Shown: positions 23,058-33,270, numbered from the stretch's first letter. The stretch is DNA of 64,000 nt from Pseudomonadota bacterium (GCA_029781595.1 JAKOWJ010000034.1:34211-98210), one strand, 5' to 3'. Notes: generated by a model not told the origin, from the letters alone. Translations and numbers: made by a program.

Positions 23058-23933
23058 ATGATGTCGGGCACCCCCATGAGCGAGCAGAACCCGCAGTCGC
23101 GGCCCGCGGCCGTGCTGCGGGCGCTCGCGCGGGTGCTGCGACCGGTGGCGCGCCTGCTCATCGCCGGCGGCGTGCCCTTCCAGGCGGCGAGCGAATCGCT
23201 CAAGCGCGCCTATGTGGCGGCCGCGCGCCGGCATTTCCCGGAGGATGCGCGCAGCGACAGCCGGCTTTCGCTGCTCACCGGGCTCAACCGCAAGGAGGTG
23301 CGAAGGCTCACCACCCCCGTGGCCGACGAATGGGGGCCGGAGTCGGTGACCTCGTTCGGGGCCGCCGTATTCGCGGCCTGGACCGTGCGCCCGCAGTGGC
23401 GCGACGCCGAGGGACGGCCGCGCCCGCTTCCGCGCCGCGGCGAGGGTTCGTTCGTCGAGCTGGTGAAGAGCGTCACGCTGGATCACCGCCCCGCCGCCAT
23501 CCTCGAGGAGCTGGTGCGCCTGGGCCAGGCGCAGGTGGACGAGGACGGCACGGTCCACGCGTGCGGCGACGCCTTCCTTTCCCAGCGCGAGTTCTCGGAC
23601 CGGCTCGGACCCCTGGCGGAGAACCTGCAGGATCACGCCGATGCGGCGGTCGCCAACGTGCTGGCGCCCTCGCCGGCCTTCCTCGAAAGAAGCGTCTTCG
23701 CCGACGCGCTCTCCGCGGAGTCGGCCAGGCGCCTGCAGGAGGAGGCCCGCACGCAGTGGAAGCGGCTGCACGACGAGCTCATCGCGCGGGCCGACGCGCT
23801 CGAGGCCGAAGACCGGGCGCTGGGCCGCCCGGCGCGCAGCCGCGTGCGCATCGGCCTCTACGCCTTCTCGGAGAACGAGGACGCGCCCGCGCCGCCGGCG
23901 CCGGGCCCCACGGAGGAATCCCGCGATGAGTGA
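23058..23933 (+). CDS. DUF6502-like protein, possible HTH DNA-binding protein
   Basis: MSEQNPQSRPAAVLRALARVLRPVARLLIAGGVPFQAASESLKRAYV...SRLSLLTGLNRKEVRRL (HTH-like); starts possible at 23058, 23061 or 23076. Confidence 0.65.
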   Translation: MMSGTPMSEQNPQSRPAAVLRALARVLRPVARLLIAGGVPFQAASESLKRAYVAAARRHFPEDARSDSRLSLLTGLNRKEVRRLTTPVADEWGPESVTSFGAAVFAAWTVRPQWRDAEGRPRPLPRRGEGSFVELVKSVTLDHRPAAILEELVRLGQAQVDEDGTVHACGDAFLSQREFSDRLGPLAENLQDHADAAVANVLAPSPAFLERSVFADALSAESARRLQEEARTQWKRLHDELIARADALEAEDRALGRPARSRVRIGLYAFSENEDAPAPPAPGPTEESRDE

Positions 23934-25104
23934 ATCGCCCCTGGCGCGCGTCGCAGGCGCGGCCGCGCTCGGCCTGGTCACGCTGCTGCTGGCGGCCTGC
24001 GGCGCGCAGACCAAGACGGGCAGCAACGGCACGGGGAACGAGCCGCCCGTCCTGCAGGCCGACAACGCCTTCGTCACCGGCGCGCTCACCGGCGCCGAGC
24101 CGTTTGCCGCCGCGACCGCCGCCGTCGACCTCGCCGGCGCCGCCCTCCGCGTCGACTCCCGGCCGGATGCCGGCAGCGACGGCCTTCGTCTCGGGATGGT
24201 TCTCGAGGCCGCGGGCACGAGCGCGGCAGGCGCCACGGTCGTGCGCGTCGCGAGTGTCCAGTCGGTCGCTCGCGGCGCCGTCGCGGCGGTGGATGCGGAC
24301 AACGGCCGGTTCACCGTCGCCACGCTGGCGTTCGTCACCGACACGAACACGCTCTTCGACGGCGTGGCCGGCATGGTGGGCCTCGTGCCGGGCGACACCG
24401 TGGAGGTTTCCGGACTTCCCCTCGCCGCTTCGCACGCCTGGCTCGCCACGCGGGTGACGCGCCTCGCTCCGCAGCCGGCCACCCGGCTCGAGCTCGCCGC
24501 GCCGGTGGACCAGGCGGCCGCCGGCGCCCTCGTCGTCGCCGGCGTCACGGTGCCGCTGTCCGCTCCCGTGGCGGGCGCCCCGGCGGTGCTCGTCGGCAGC
24601 CGCGTCCGCGTCGCGGGCACGCTCGACGCCGCGGGCGCGACGCTCACGCCCTCGCACGTGGAGTTCCTGCCCGACTACCCGCCGACGGCCGGGGCCCGCG
24701 TCGCCTTCGACGGCATCGTGCTCGCGACGCTGCCCGCGGGCGGCGTGCGCGTGCGAACGGCCTCGCGCGACCTCGACGTGACGGGCATGCCGGCGGACGC
24801 CGCGTTGCCGACGGCCGGCTCGCGCGTGACCGGCCAGGGCACGGCACAGGGCGCCGGCGCTGTCGTGGCCGACGCGTTCGCCGTCATCGCCCCGGGCGCA
24901 CCGGTCATCTATCGCGTGACCGGTTCCGTAAGTGACTTCGCCTCCCTCGCCTCGCTGCGCGTGCGCGGCGAGCCGGTGGACCTCACGACGGCGGTGATCA
25001 CGGGGGGCGATGCCGCGGGCATCGGCAACGGCCGCCGCCTCGCGGTGACGGGAACGGCGGGGCCCGGCGCGATCCGCGCGAGCGCCGCGCAGGTCCTGCC
25101 CTAG
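23926..25104 (+). CDS. DUF5666-like lipoprotein
   Basis: Lipobox-like VTLLLAACG; repeated GxVxAVDxxxGxFTV...GDTVEVSG units; 8-bp overlap with the upstream CDS. Confidence 0.7.
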   Translation: MSESPLARVAGAAALGLVTLLLAACGAQTKTGSNGTGNEPPVLQADNAFVTGALTGAEPFAAATAAVDLAGAALRVDSRPDAGSDGLRLGMVLEAAGTSAAGATVVRVASVQSVARGAVAAVDADNGRFTVATLAFVTDTNTLFDGVAGMVGLVPGDTVEVSGLPLAASHAWLATRVTRLAPQPATRLELAAPVDQAAAGALVVAGVTVPLSAPVAGAPAVLVGSRVRVAGTLDAAGATLTPSHVEFLPDYPPTAGARVAFDGIVLATLPAGGVRVRTASRDLDVTGMPADAALPTAGSRVTGQGTAQGAGAVVADAFAVIAPGAPVIYRVTGSVSDFASLASLRVRGEPVDLTTAVITGGDAAGIGNGRRLAVTGTAGPGAIRASAAQVLP

Positions 25105-25117
25105 GGAACGCGCGAAG

Positions 25118-25864
25118 CTAGCGAAGCACGGCGGAGAGCCAGCCGTCCACGGCCGCCGCGAGCGCCTCCTCGCGGCCGGCGTAGAAGTGGTCGGCCCCGG
25201 CGATCCTCACCTGGCGCGAGCCCTCCGGGGCGGACAGCAGCGTGAGCCGGCGGCGCCAGTCCGCCTCGAGCGAGGGCGCGAGGTCGTTCTCGCCGTACAC
25301 GTCGAGGATGGGCCGCGGCGAGAACCACGTGGCGAGGCTGTAGCCGCCGGTGAGGCCCAGGCAGGCCCAGGCCGCGTAGGGCGGGTCGGCGGTCTCGTCG
25401 AAGTACGCGTTGGCCATCCACGAGCCCATGCTGTGCGAGACGAGGGCGATGCGCTTCTCGCCGCGCGCCGCGAGCCACGCCGCCGCGCGCCCGAGGCGGT
25501 CGATCGCCTCGGGGAACACCGCCGGGTAGTAGGCCTCCGAGCGCGCGTCAGCCGCCTGCACCGGCATCTGGATGGAAAGGGTCGTCCAGCCGCGGTCCGT
25601 GAGCTTGGCGCGCAGCACGCCGATCACGCCGTGGTCCGGGTGCACGCCGATGCCGTGCACGATCACCACCGCGCCCTTGGGCTTCGCCGCGGGCGCGTGG
25701 ATGGCGAGGAATCGGCGCCCGGCGGAGGTCTCGAGCCACACCGCGTCGCCCACCACCAGCGCGGGCACCACCTCGTCCGCCCAGCGCTTCTCGCGCGCGT
25801 AGTCCTGCGCCGGCGCGGGCAGCGCGGCGGCCATGGCGAGGAGCAATGCGAGGCGGGCGATCAC
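25118..25864 (-). CDS. Alpha/beta-hydrolase-like exported protein (DUF3530-like)
   Basis: VVIVHGIGVHPDH, LVSHSMGSWMANAYF (GxSxG-like), signal peptide; GTG start. Confidence 0.65.
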   Translation of the reverse strand: MIARLALLLAMAAALPAPAQDYAREKRWADEVVPALVVGDAVWLETSAGRRFLAIHAPAAKPKGAVVIVHGIGVHPDHGVIGVLRAKLTDRGWTTLSIQMPVQAADARSEAYYPAVFPEAIDRLGRAAAWLAARGEKRIALVSHSMGSWMANAYFDETADPPYAAWACLGLTGGYSLATWFSPRPILDVYGENDLAPSLEADWRRRLTLLSAPEGSRQVRIAGADHFYAGREEALAAAVDGWLSAVLR

Positions 25865-25903
25865 GCGTGAGAGAATAGCCGCTTCGCGTATCCGCTTCCA
25901 GCC

Positions 25904-26647
25904 ATGGAGTTCCTGTCCTTCGCCTGGATCGCCGACCCGCAGGTCTGGCTCTCGCTCGTCACGCTCTCGGCCCTCGAGATCGTGCTGGGCATCGACAACC
26001 TCGTGTTCATCGCGATCCTCACCGGCCGCCTGCCCGCGCACCAGCGCAAGCTCGGGCGCCGGGTCGGCCTCGCGCTCGCGCTGCTCACGCGCCTGGCCCT
26101 GCTCGCCACCCTGGCGTGGATCGTGGGCCTGGTCGAGCCGGTCTTCAGCGTGGCGGGCCGGGCCTTCTCCTGGCGCGACGTGATCCTGGTGGGCGGGGGC
26201 CTCTTCCTGCTCTACAAGGGCACGATGGAGATCCATGCGATGGTGGAGCACGACGAGCCGGAGCCGCACTCCCCGCACGGCGCGGCGGGCGCGACGCTGC
26301 GCGGCGTGGTGATGCAGATCGCCGTGATCGACATCATCTTTTCGCTGGACTCGGTGATCACCGCGGTGGGCATGGCCGACCACCTCTGGGTGATGGTCAC
26401 CGCGGTGGTGCTCGCCATGGTGGTGATGATCGCCGCGGCGGACCCCCTGTCGGAGTTCGTCTCGCGCCACCCCACGGTGAAGATGCTCGCGCTCGCCTTC
26501 CTGCTGCTCATCGGCGTCGTGCTGGTGGCCGACGGCTTCGGCGTGCACGTGCCCAAGGCCTACATCTACTTCGCGCTCGCCTTCTCGGTGGCCGTGGAGA
26601 CGCTCAACCACGTCGTGCGCCGCCGCCGGCGGACGCGCGCCGCGTGA
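25904..26647 (+). CDS. TerC-family integral membrane protein
   Basis: LSALEIVLGIDNLVFIAILTGRLP, IDIIFSLDSVITAVGM. Confidence 0.92.
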   Translation: MEFLSFAWIADPQVWLSLVTLSALEIVLGIDNLVFIAILTGRLPAHQRKLGRRVGLALALLTRLALLATLAWIVGLVEPVFSVAGRAFSWRDVILVGGGLFLLYKGTMEIHAMVEHDEPEPHSPHGAAGATLRGVVMQIAVIDIIFSLDSVITAVGMADHLWVMVTAVVLAMVVMIAAADPLSEFVSRHPTVKMLALAFLLLIGVVLVADGFGVHVPKAYIYFALAFSVAVETLNHVVRRRRRTRAA

Positions 26648-26657
26648 GGCACCGCCC

Positions 26658-27788
26658 ATGAAGACCCGAATCGACCCGCGCCGGCTCACCCGGGAGCTGC
26701 TCGCGTTCAACACCATCAACCCGCCGGGCATGGAGCGCGCCTGCGCGCGCCACCTCGGCGCGATCCTCGAGGCCGCGGGCTTCCGGGTGGCCTACCACGA
26801 GTTCGCCGAGTCGCGCACGAGCCTGGTCGCGGAGATCGGCGGCGACGACGGGCGCCCGCCCATCTGCTTCACCGGCCACATCGACACCGTGCCGCTGGGG
26901 GCCAAGGCCTGGACGCGCGACGCCTTCGCGGGCGAGACCGACGGCGACCGACTCTTCGGCCGCGGCTCGACCGACATGAAGGGCGGCATCGCCGCGTTCG
27001 TGGCCGCCGCGGTGGAGCTCGCGCCGCGCCTGGCCCGCAGCCCCGGCCTGGTGCTCGTGGTCACCGCGAGCGAGGAGGTGGGCTGCGAGGGCGCGAAGTA
27101 CCTGGTGGACTCGCGCCTTCTGGACCGCGCCGGCGCCATCGTCGTGGCCGAGCCCACGGCCAACTACCCGTACGTGGGCCACAAGGGCCTGGCGTGGTTC
27201 GAGATCGAGACCACGGGCGTCACCGCCCACGGCTCGATGCCGGAGGTGGGCGAGAACGCCATCGTGAAGATGGCGGACGTGATCCGCGACCTGGAGGGGT
27301 TCCGCTTTCCCGTGGACGCCCACCCCGTGATGGGCTCGCCCACGCTCAACGTCGGCACGATCCGCGGGGGTCTGAACACCAACTCCGTGCCCGACTCGGC
27401 CAAGATCACCGTGGACGTTCGCACGGTGCCCGGCGTGGACCACGGGCACCTGTGCCACTCGCTCGAGCACCTGCTGGGGCCGCGCGGCGCGCGCGTGCGC
27501 CAGATCGTCGACACGCCCGCGCTCTACACGGAGCCCGCGGACGCCTGGATCCAGCAGGTGTTCGAGGACTGCACGCCCTTCCTGGGCGCGCGGCCCGACC
27601 CGCGCACCATCACCTTCTCGACGGACGGCGCCTGGCTCAAGCCGGGCTATGGCGGCGCGCCCGCGGTGATCCTCGGGCCGGGCGAGCCGCGCCTGGCGCA
27701 CCAGACCGACGAGTGGTGCTCGCTCTCCCGGCTCGAGCAGTCGGTGGACCTCTTCGCCACGATCATGCGCCGGTGGTGCGGGCTGTAG
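26658..27788 (+). CDS. M20-family peptidase/deacylase (ArgE/DapE-like)
   Basis: FTGHIDTVPLG, GRGSTDMKGGIAAF, ASEEVGCEGAKYL. Confidence 0.88.
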   Translation: MKTRIDPRRLTRELLAFNTINPPGMERACARHLGAILEAAGFRVAYHEFAESRTSLVAEIGGDDGRPPICFTGHIDTVPLGAKAWTRDAFAGETDGDRLFGRGSTDMKGGIAAFVAAAVELAPRLARSPGLVLVVTASEEVGCEGAKYLVDSRLLDRAGAIVVAEPTANYPYVGHKGLAWFEIETTGVTAHGSMPEVGENAIVKMADVIRDLEGFRFPVDAHPVMGSPTLNVGTIRGGLNTNSVPDSAKITVDVRTVPGVDHGHLCHSLEHLLGPRGARVRQIVDTPALYTEPADAWIQQVFEDCTPFLGARPDPRTITFSTDGAWLKPGYGGAPAVILGPGEPRLAHQTDEWCSLSRLEQSVDLFATIMRRWCGL

Positions 27789-27796
27789 GCGCAGGC

Positions 27797-29035
27797 GTGG
27801 CCGCGTCCATCCCCGCCCCGCGCCCGGCCGCGGCCAGCGCCCTCCTGCTGGCGGCATTCCTCGCGGTGCTGCCGTTCTCCTCGAGCGTGGCGCTGCGCAA
27901 CGCGCTGCTCGCCGGCGGCGCGCTGGCGCTCGCCCTCGCCGCCCGCCGCGGGAGCCTGCCGCGCCCCTGGCTGCCGCCCGCGCGCGTGCTGGCGCCCTTC
28001 GCCGCGTACGCCGCCTGGTGCGTCGCCTCCGTCGCGTGGAGCGTCGACCGCCCCTACTCGCTCGCCGAGCTGCGGCCGGACCTGCTGTATCCCGCCGTCG
28101 CGTTCCTCGTCTTCTTCGCCGCGACCGACGGCGTGCACGCGCTCGACCGCTGGGCGTGGGGCCTCAGCGCGGGGCTCGCGGGGCTCGCCGCCTCCGCCGC
28201 CGCGCAAAAGCTCGCGCTGGGCGAGTGGGACCCGCAGCGCTGGCACGGCGACGTGGGCAGCTACGCCACGTACGTGGTGCTCGCGGCGCCCGCGCTCGGC
28301 TGGTCCTTCGCGCGCACCGCCTCGCGGCGCCTGCGCGCGGCGCTCGCCGCCGTGGCCGTGCTCACGCTCGTGGTCACCTCCTGGAACGACAACCGCATCG
28401 CCTGGGTCGCGCTGGCCGGCATGACCGTCGTCGCCGCGGCGCTTCGGCCCCGGTCGTCCGGCTCGCCGCGTCCCGGCGCCGTCCTGGCCCTCGCGGCCGC
28501 CGGCCTCGTGGTGTTCGCCGCCCTGTTCGCGCTCGCGGTCCACCAGCGCGCCGAGAAGCTCGAGCACACGCCGGAGGCCGCCGAGGCGAGCCTCGCGCGC
28601 GACCCGCGCCTCGCCATCTGGGACTACGCGGCCGGCCGCATCGCCGAGGCGCCGTGGGCCGGCCACGGCTTCGGGCGCGGCATCCTGCGCCAGCAGTTCC
28701 GCACGGGCGTGGTGCCCGGCACCGACAACCCGCTCTACACGCACGCGCACAACACGGTGCTCAACGTGCTGCTGCAGGGCGGCGCGGTTGGCCTCGCGCT
28801 CTTCGCGTGGCTCGCGGGGGCGGTGCTGCGCGAGATGGCGGCGGGGCTGGCGGGCGGAAAGGAGCGCCGCCTCGCGGCGGCCCTGGGAATCGTGCTGCTC
28901 GCCGGCTTCGCCATCCGCAACCTCACGGACGACTTCCTGGTGCGCCACAGCGCCATGCTCGCGTGGGGCCTCGCGGGCGCGGTGCTCGGCGCGTTGCGCG
29001 CGCCGGGGGCTACTTCCGCCAGAACGCCGGCGTGA
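27797..29035 (+). CDS. O-antigen ligase family membrane protein
   Basis: Multi-TM protein; LAIWDYAAGRIAEAPWAGHGFGRGI, THAHNTVLNVLLQGGAVGLALF; GTG start. Confidence 0.82.
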   Translation: MAASIPAPRPAAASALLLAAFLAVLPFSSSVALRNALLAGGALALALAARRGSLPRPWLPPARVLAPFAAYAAWCVASVAWSVDRPYSLAELRPDLLYPAVAFLVFFAATDGVHALDRWAWGLSAGLAGLAASAAAQKLALGEWDPQRWHGDVGSYATYVVLAAPALGWSFARTASRRLRAALAAVAVLTLVVTSWNDNRIAWVALAGMTVVAAALRPRSSGSPRPGAVLALAAAGLVVFAALFALAVHQRAEKLEHTPEAAEASLARDPRLAIWDYAAGRIAEAPWAGHGFGRGILRQQFRTGVVPGTDNPLYTHAHNTVLNVLLQGGAVGLALFAWLAGAVLREMAAGLAGGKERRLAAALGIVLLAGFAIRNLTDDFLVRHSAMLAWGLAGAVLGALRAPGATSARTPA

Positions 29036-30527
29036 AGAGCACGAGCATCGTGAAGAGCTCCAGGCGCCCGAGCAGCATCGAGAAGGTGCACACCCAGGTC
29101 TGGAAGTCGGTGAGCGAGGCGTAGTTCGTCGCCGGCCCCACGGCGCCCAGGCCCGGGCCCATGTTGTTGATGCAGGCGAGCACGGCGGTGACGGCCGACA
29201 CCACGTCCAGCCCGCTCGCGAGCAGCAGCATCGACATCACGATGATCGTGCCGCCCCACATGAGCATGAAGGCGAGCACCGCGAAGATCACGTTGTTCTC
29301 GATCACCTGCTCGCCGAACTTGACGGGCAGCACCGCCCGCGGGTGGATGATGCGCGTCATCTCGCGCACCGCCTGCTTGAAGAGCAGGCTCGCGCGCACC
29401 ATCTTGATGCCGCCGCCCGTCGAGCCCGAGCTCGTCACGAAGCACGACATGAAGATCATCCAGATGGGCGCGAACACGGGCCACTGGCCGAAGTCCACCG
29501 AGGCGAAGCCGGTCGTCGAGGCGATCGACACCACGTTGAAGGCCGCGTGCCGCAGCGCGGTGGTGAAGTCGTCGTACACGCCGCGCCAGACGAGGAAGGC
29601 GGCGATCATGAGCACCGAGCCGGCCATCCAGGCCATGACGCGCCCGGCCTCGGCGTCGGCCGCGTAGGGCCGCAGCGAGCGCCGGCGCACCGCCAGGAAG
29701 TGGGTGGCGAAGTTCAGGCTCGCCACCAGCATGAACACGATGGTCACCGACTCGATGGCCGGCGAGTGGAACCAGGCGAAGCTCTCGTCGTGCGAGGAGA
29801 ACCCGCCCAGGCCCATGGTCGAGAAGGCGTGGATCACCGCGTCCACCCAGGTCATGCCGGCCGCGTGGTAGGCGGCGATGCAGGCGGCGGTGACGGCGGC
29901 GTACACGGCCCACAGGCCCTTGGCGGTGTCGCCGATGCGCGGGGTGAGCTTGGTGTCCTTCATGCAGCCCGGGCTCTCGGCCTTGAAGAGCTGGCTGCCG
30001 CCCACGCCCAGCAGCGGCAGGATGGCCACGGCGAGCACGATGATGCCCATGCCCCCGATCCACACCAGCAGCGTTCGCCAGATGTTGATGGAAGGCGCGA
30101 GCGCGTCCAGGCCCGAGAGCACCGTGGCGCCCGACGTCGTCATGCCCGAGACGGCCTCGAAGTACGCGTCGGTGAAGCTCATGCCCGGCAGGGCGGCGAG
30201 CAGCGGCACGGTGGCGAAGGCCGGCACCACGGTCCACACCAGCGAGACCAGCAGGAAGCCGTCGCGGGGCTGAAGCTCGCGGCGGTGGCGCCCGCGCGTG
30301 GCGAAGAAGGTGAACAGGCCGCTCACGAAGGTGACGATGAAGCCCGACTCGTAGGCCCGGTGCGCGCCGTCGTGCAGCGCCATCGAGAAGCCGAGCGGCA
30401 CGAGGAAGGCCGGCGAGAAGAGCAGCACCGCCCCCGAGAGCACGTGCAGCACCGGGAAGACGCGGAAGACCGCGTCCACGGGGCGCGGGGCGCCCGGGGC
30501 CGTTCGCAGCGGCAGGGGCCGGCTCAT
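29010..30527 (-). CDS. trkH: Trk potassium uptake membrane subunit TrkH
   Basis: SGMTTSGATVLSGLD, TSSGSTGGGIKMVR, ACINNMGPGLGAVGP. Confidence 0.95.
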   Translation of the reverse strand: MSRPLPLRTAPGAPRPVDAVFRVFPVLHVLSGAVLLFSPAFLVPLGFSMALHDGAHRAYESGFIVTFVSGLFTFFATRGRHRRELQPRDGFLLVSLVWTVVPAFATVPLLAALPGMSFTDAYFEAVSGMTTSGATVLSGLDALAPSINIWRTLLVWIGGMGIIVLAVAILPLLGVGGSQLFKAESPGCMKDTKLTPRIGDTAKGLWAVYAAVTAACIAAYHAAGMTWVDAVIHAFSTMGLGGFSSHDESFAWFHSPAIESVTIVFMLVASLNFATHFLAVRRRSLRPYAADAEAGRVMAWMAGSVLMIAAFLVWRGVYDDFTTALRHAAFNVVSIASTTGFASVDFGQWPVFAPIWMIFMSCFVTSSGSTGGGIKMVRASLLFKQAVREMTRIIHPRAVLPVKFGEQVIENNVIFAVLAFMLMWGGTIIVMSMLLLASGLDVVSAVTAVLACINNMGPGLGAVGPATNYASLTDFQTWVCTFSMLLGRLELFTMLVLFTPAFWRK

Positions 30528-30530
30528 GGG

Positions 30531-31910
30531 CTAGAAGAACCCCACCGAGACCTCGAAGAGCTTCTCCACGCGCGGGATCATGCGCTTCTGCGTGAGGAAG
30601 ACCAGCACGTGGTCGTCGGGCTCGATCACGTGGCCGTCGTCCTCGGCCACGATGACCCGCTCGCCGCGCACGATGCCCACGATCGTGGCTCCCGGCGGCA
30701 GCTCGATGTCGCGGATGGCGCGGCCCACGACGCGCGAGGTCTTGCGGTCGCCGTGCGCGATGAGCTCCAGGGCCTCGGCCTTGCCGCGGCGCACGCTGTG
30801 CACCGCCACCACGTCGCCGCGCCGCACGTGCTCCAGGAGGCTGCCGAGCGTGGCCTGGGCGGGCGAGATGGCGATGTCGATCTGGCCGCCCTGCATGAGG
30901 TCGCCGTAGGCCTTGCGGTTGATGAGGGCGATCACGCGCCGCGCGCCCATGCGCTTGGCGAGCAGCGCCGACATGATGTTGGCCTCGTCGTCGTTGGTGA
31001 CGGACACGAAGAGGTCGGTCTCGTCGACGTTCTCGTCGCCCAGCAGGTCCTCGCTGCTCACGTCGCCGTGCAGCACCAGCGTGGAGCCGAGCTGGCCGGC
31101 CAGGAACTCGCAGCGGCGCTTGGAGGCCTCGATCACCTTCACGTTCATCAGGCGCCCCTCGAGCGCGCGCGCCAGGCGCAGCCCGATGTTGCCGCCGCCG
31201 GCGATGATCACGCGGCCCACGCCGCGGTCCATCTGCCGCATGTGCGCCATCACCTCCCGGATGTGGCCGGAGGCCGCCACGAAGAACACCTCGTCGCCGG
31301 GGTGCACCACCGTGTCGGGCGCGAGGTTGAGCGGCCGGTCGTTGCGGTAGATGGCGGCCACCTTCACGTCGATCGTGGGCAGCAGCTTCTCGAGGTCGCG
31401 CAGCGGGTGGCGCACGATGGGCCCGCCCTCGACCGCGCGCACCGCCACCAGGTCGATCTTGCCGCCGGCGAACTCCGCGACCTGCAGCGCCTCGGGGAAG
31501 TCGATGAGCTTGGCGATGTACTCGGTCACGATCTGCTCGGGGCAGATGGCGTGGTTCACCGAGAAGCAGTCGCTCTCCAGCAGCTCCGGGTGGCGCTCGA
31601 ACCACGTGGAGCGGATGCGCGCGATGCGCGTGGGGATGTTGAACACCGAGTGCGCGACCTTGCTCGCCACCAGGTTGGTCTCGTCGCTCGCCGTCACGGC
31701 GAAGAGCATGTCGGTGTCGGCGGCGCCCGCCTCGGCCAGGATCTCCGGGTGGGCGGCGTTGCCCACGACGGTGCGCAGGTCGTACTGGTTCTGCAGGTCC
31801 TTCAGGCGCTCCGGGCTCGTGTCGACGACCGTCACGTCGTTCTTCTCCGACACGAGGCTCTCGGCCACGCTGGCGCCGACCTGGCCGGCGCCGAGGATGA
31901 GGATCTTCAA
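30531..31910 (-). CDS. trkA: Trk system NAD-binding subunit TrkA
   Basis: MKILILGAGQVGASVAESL, second Rossmann VIIAGGGNIGLRLA. Confidence 0.95.
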   Translation of the reverse strand: MKILILGAGQVGASVAESLVSEKNDVTVVDTSPERLKDLQNQYDLRTVVGNAAHPEILAEAGAADTDMLFAVTASDETNLVASKVAHSVFNIPTRIARIRSTWFERHPELLESDCFSVNHAICPEQIVTEYIAKLIDFPEALQVAEFAGGKIDLVAVRAVEGGPIVRHPLRDLEKLLPTIDVKVAAIYRNDRPLNLAPDTVVHPGDEVFFVAASGHIREVMAHMRQMDRGVGRVIIAGGGNIGLRLARALEGRLMNVKVIEASKRRCEFLAGQLGSTLVLHGDVSSEDLLGDENVDETDLFVSVTNDDEANIMSALLAKRMGARRVIALINRKAYGDLMQGGQIDIAISPAQATLGSLLEHVRRGDVVAVHSVRRGKAEALELIAHGDRKTSRVVGRAIRDIELPPGATIVGIVRGERVIVAEDDGHVIEPDDHVLVFLTQKRMIPRVEKLFEVSVGFF

Positions 31911-31982
31911 GGTGGATGCGTCTTCGTCGGGGGGGTCGGGGCGGATTCTACGCCCGGCCCGGCCGGTCCGCCTTGCCCCGGC

Positions 31983-32786
31983 TCACAGGGAGACGATGAG
32001 CTTGACCGCGAGCGCGAGCAGGAACAGCGCGAAGGCCTTCTTGAGGAGGGCCACCGGCAGGCGGTGGGCCAGTCGCGCGCCCACCGGCGCCATGAGGGCG
32101 CTCGTGACGGAGATGCCCAGCAGCGCGGGCAGGTACACGTAGCCGAGCGTCCAGGGCGGAAGCGAGGGCTCCGTGAGCCCGGCGACCACGTAGCCGGCGG
32201 TGCCCGAGATCGCCACCACGAAGCCGATGGCGGCCGAGGTGCCGATCGCCGACTTGAACGGCACGCCCCACGCGGTCATGAAGGGCACGGAGATCATCGC
32301 GCCGCCCACGCCCGCCAGGCCCGAGAGCCCGCCGATGAGCGCGCCCACGCCGAAGAGGCCCGCGCGCCCCGGCATGGGCCGGCCCGCGGCGGGCGCCCGC
32401 CCGAAGAGGATGTGCGCGACCACGTAGAGCATGAAGGCGAGGAAGAAGTACTTGAGGAAGGCGACCGGGGCCACGCGCGCCACCGCGCCCGCGGCGAGCC
32501 CGGCGGCCAGCACGCCCGGCGCCACGCCGCGCACGACGTCGGCGCGCACCGCCCCGTGCGCGTGGTGCTCGCGCGCGCCCGAGCCCGTGGCCACGACGAT
32601 CGCCGCGAGCGAGGTGCCCAGCGCGAGGTGCATCACCAGGTGCGGCGTGAACCCGAAGGCCACGAACACGAGCCCGAGCGTCGGGACGATGACCGCACCA
32701 CCGCCGATGCCCAGCAGTCCCGACAGGAAGCCCACCACCACCCCCAGGCCGGCGTAGGTGAGCCAGGTGAGCGCCTCAGGGGGCAT
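31983..32786 (-). CDS. TSUP (TauE/SafE) family permease
   Basis: GFLSGLLGIGGGAVIVPTL and GGLSGLAGVGGAMISVPFM duplicated motif. Confidence 0.9.
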   Translation of the reverse strand: MPPEALTWLTYAGLGVVVGFLSGLLGIGGGAVIVPTLGLVFVAFGFTPHLVMHLALGTSLAAIVVATGSGAREHHAHGAVRADVVRGVAPGVLAAGLAAGAVARVAPVAFLKYFFLAFMLYVVAHILFGRAPAAGRPMPGRAGLFGVGALIGGLSGLAGVGGAMISVPFMTAWGVPFKSAIGTSAAIGFVVAISGTAGYVVAGLTEPSLPPWTLGYVYLPALLGISVTSALMAPVGARLAHRLPVALLKKAFALFLLALAVKLIVSL

Positions 32787-33246
32787 CGCGCCCGAGCCGC
32801 TTCACGACGGCCGCCCACTCGCGCGCGGTGACCGGCGTGATCGACAGGCGGTTGCCCCGTCGCAGCACGACCATGTCCGCGAGCTCCGGCCGCGCGCGCA
32901 GCTCCTCCAGCGGCAGCAGGCGCGTCTTGCGCTCGAGCGCGACGTCGACGAGCAGCCAGCGCGGGTTCGCGCGCGTGCTCTTCGGGTCGTAGTAGGGGCT
33001 CTTCGGGTCGAACTGGGTCTCGTCCGGGTACGGCCCGCTCGCCACGCGCGCCAGGCCCGCGATGCCCGGCACCGCGCAGCTCGAGTGGTAGAAGAGCACG
33101 CCGTCGCCCACGCGCATCGCGTCGCGCATGTAGTTGCGGGCCTGGTAGTTGCGCACGCCGAACCAGGGCGTGGTCTTCTTCGGCGCGCGGGCGAGATCGT
33201 CGATCGAGAACTCGTCCGGCTCCGACTTCATGAGCCAGTGGGACAT
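32776..33246 (-). CDS. EVE domain protein
   Basis: MSHWLMKSEPDEFSIDDL...GVRNYQARNYMRDAMRVGDGVLFYHSSC. Confidence 0.9.
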   Translation of the reverse strand: MSHWLMKSEPDEFSIDDLARAPKKTTPWFGVRNYQARNYMRDAMRVGDGVLFYHSSCAVPGIAGLARVASGPYPDETQFDPKSPYYDPKSTRANPRWLLVDVALERKTRLLPLEELRARPELADMVVLRRGNRLSITPVTAREWAAVVKRLGRDAP

Positions 33247-33270
33247 GGGAGGAGCGGGAGGTGGGAGGCG

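Noticed and set aside
20352-23058. Upstream 5' extension of ORF 20352-23933
   Set aside because: Runs through the HAD gene and antisense to two exported proteins; the real CDS starts near 23058 after the palindromes.
28788-32831. 1347-aa + strand ORF opposite trkH/trkA
   Set aside because: Low-complexity Arg/His/Ala/Gly-rich translation mirroring real - strand genes; a typical GC-rich antisense artefact.
32776-33246. EVE domain protein as an anti-phage defence gene
   Set aside because: Sits in the conserved 6S RNA/zapA neighbourhood with no restriction or defence partners; a housekeeping role is more likely.
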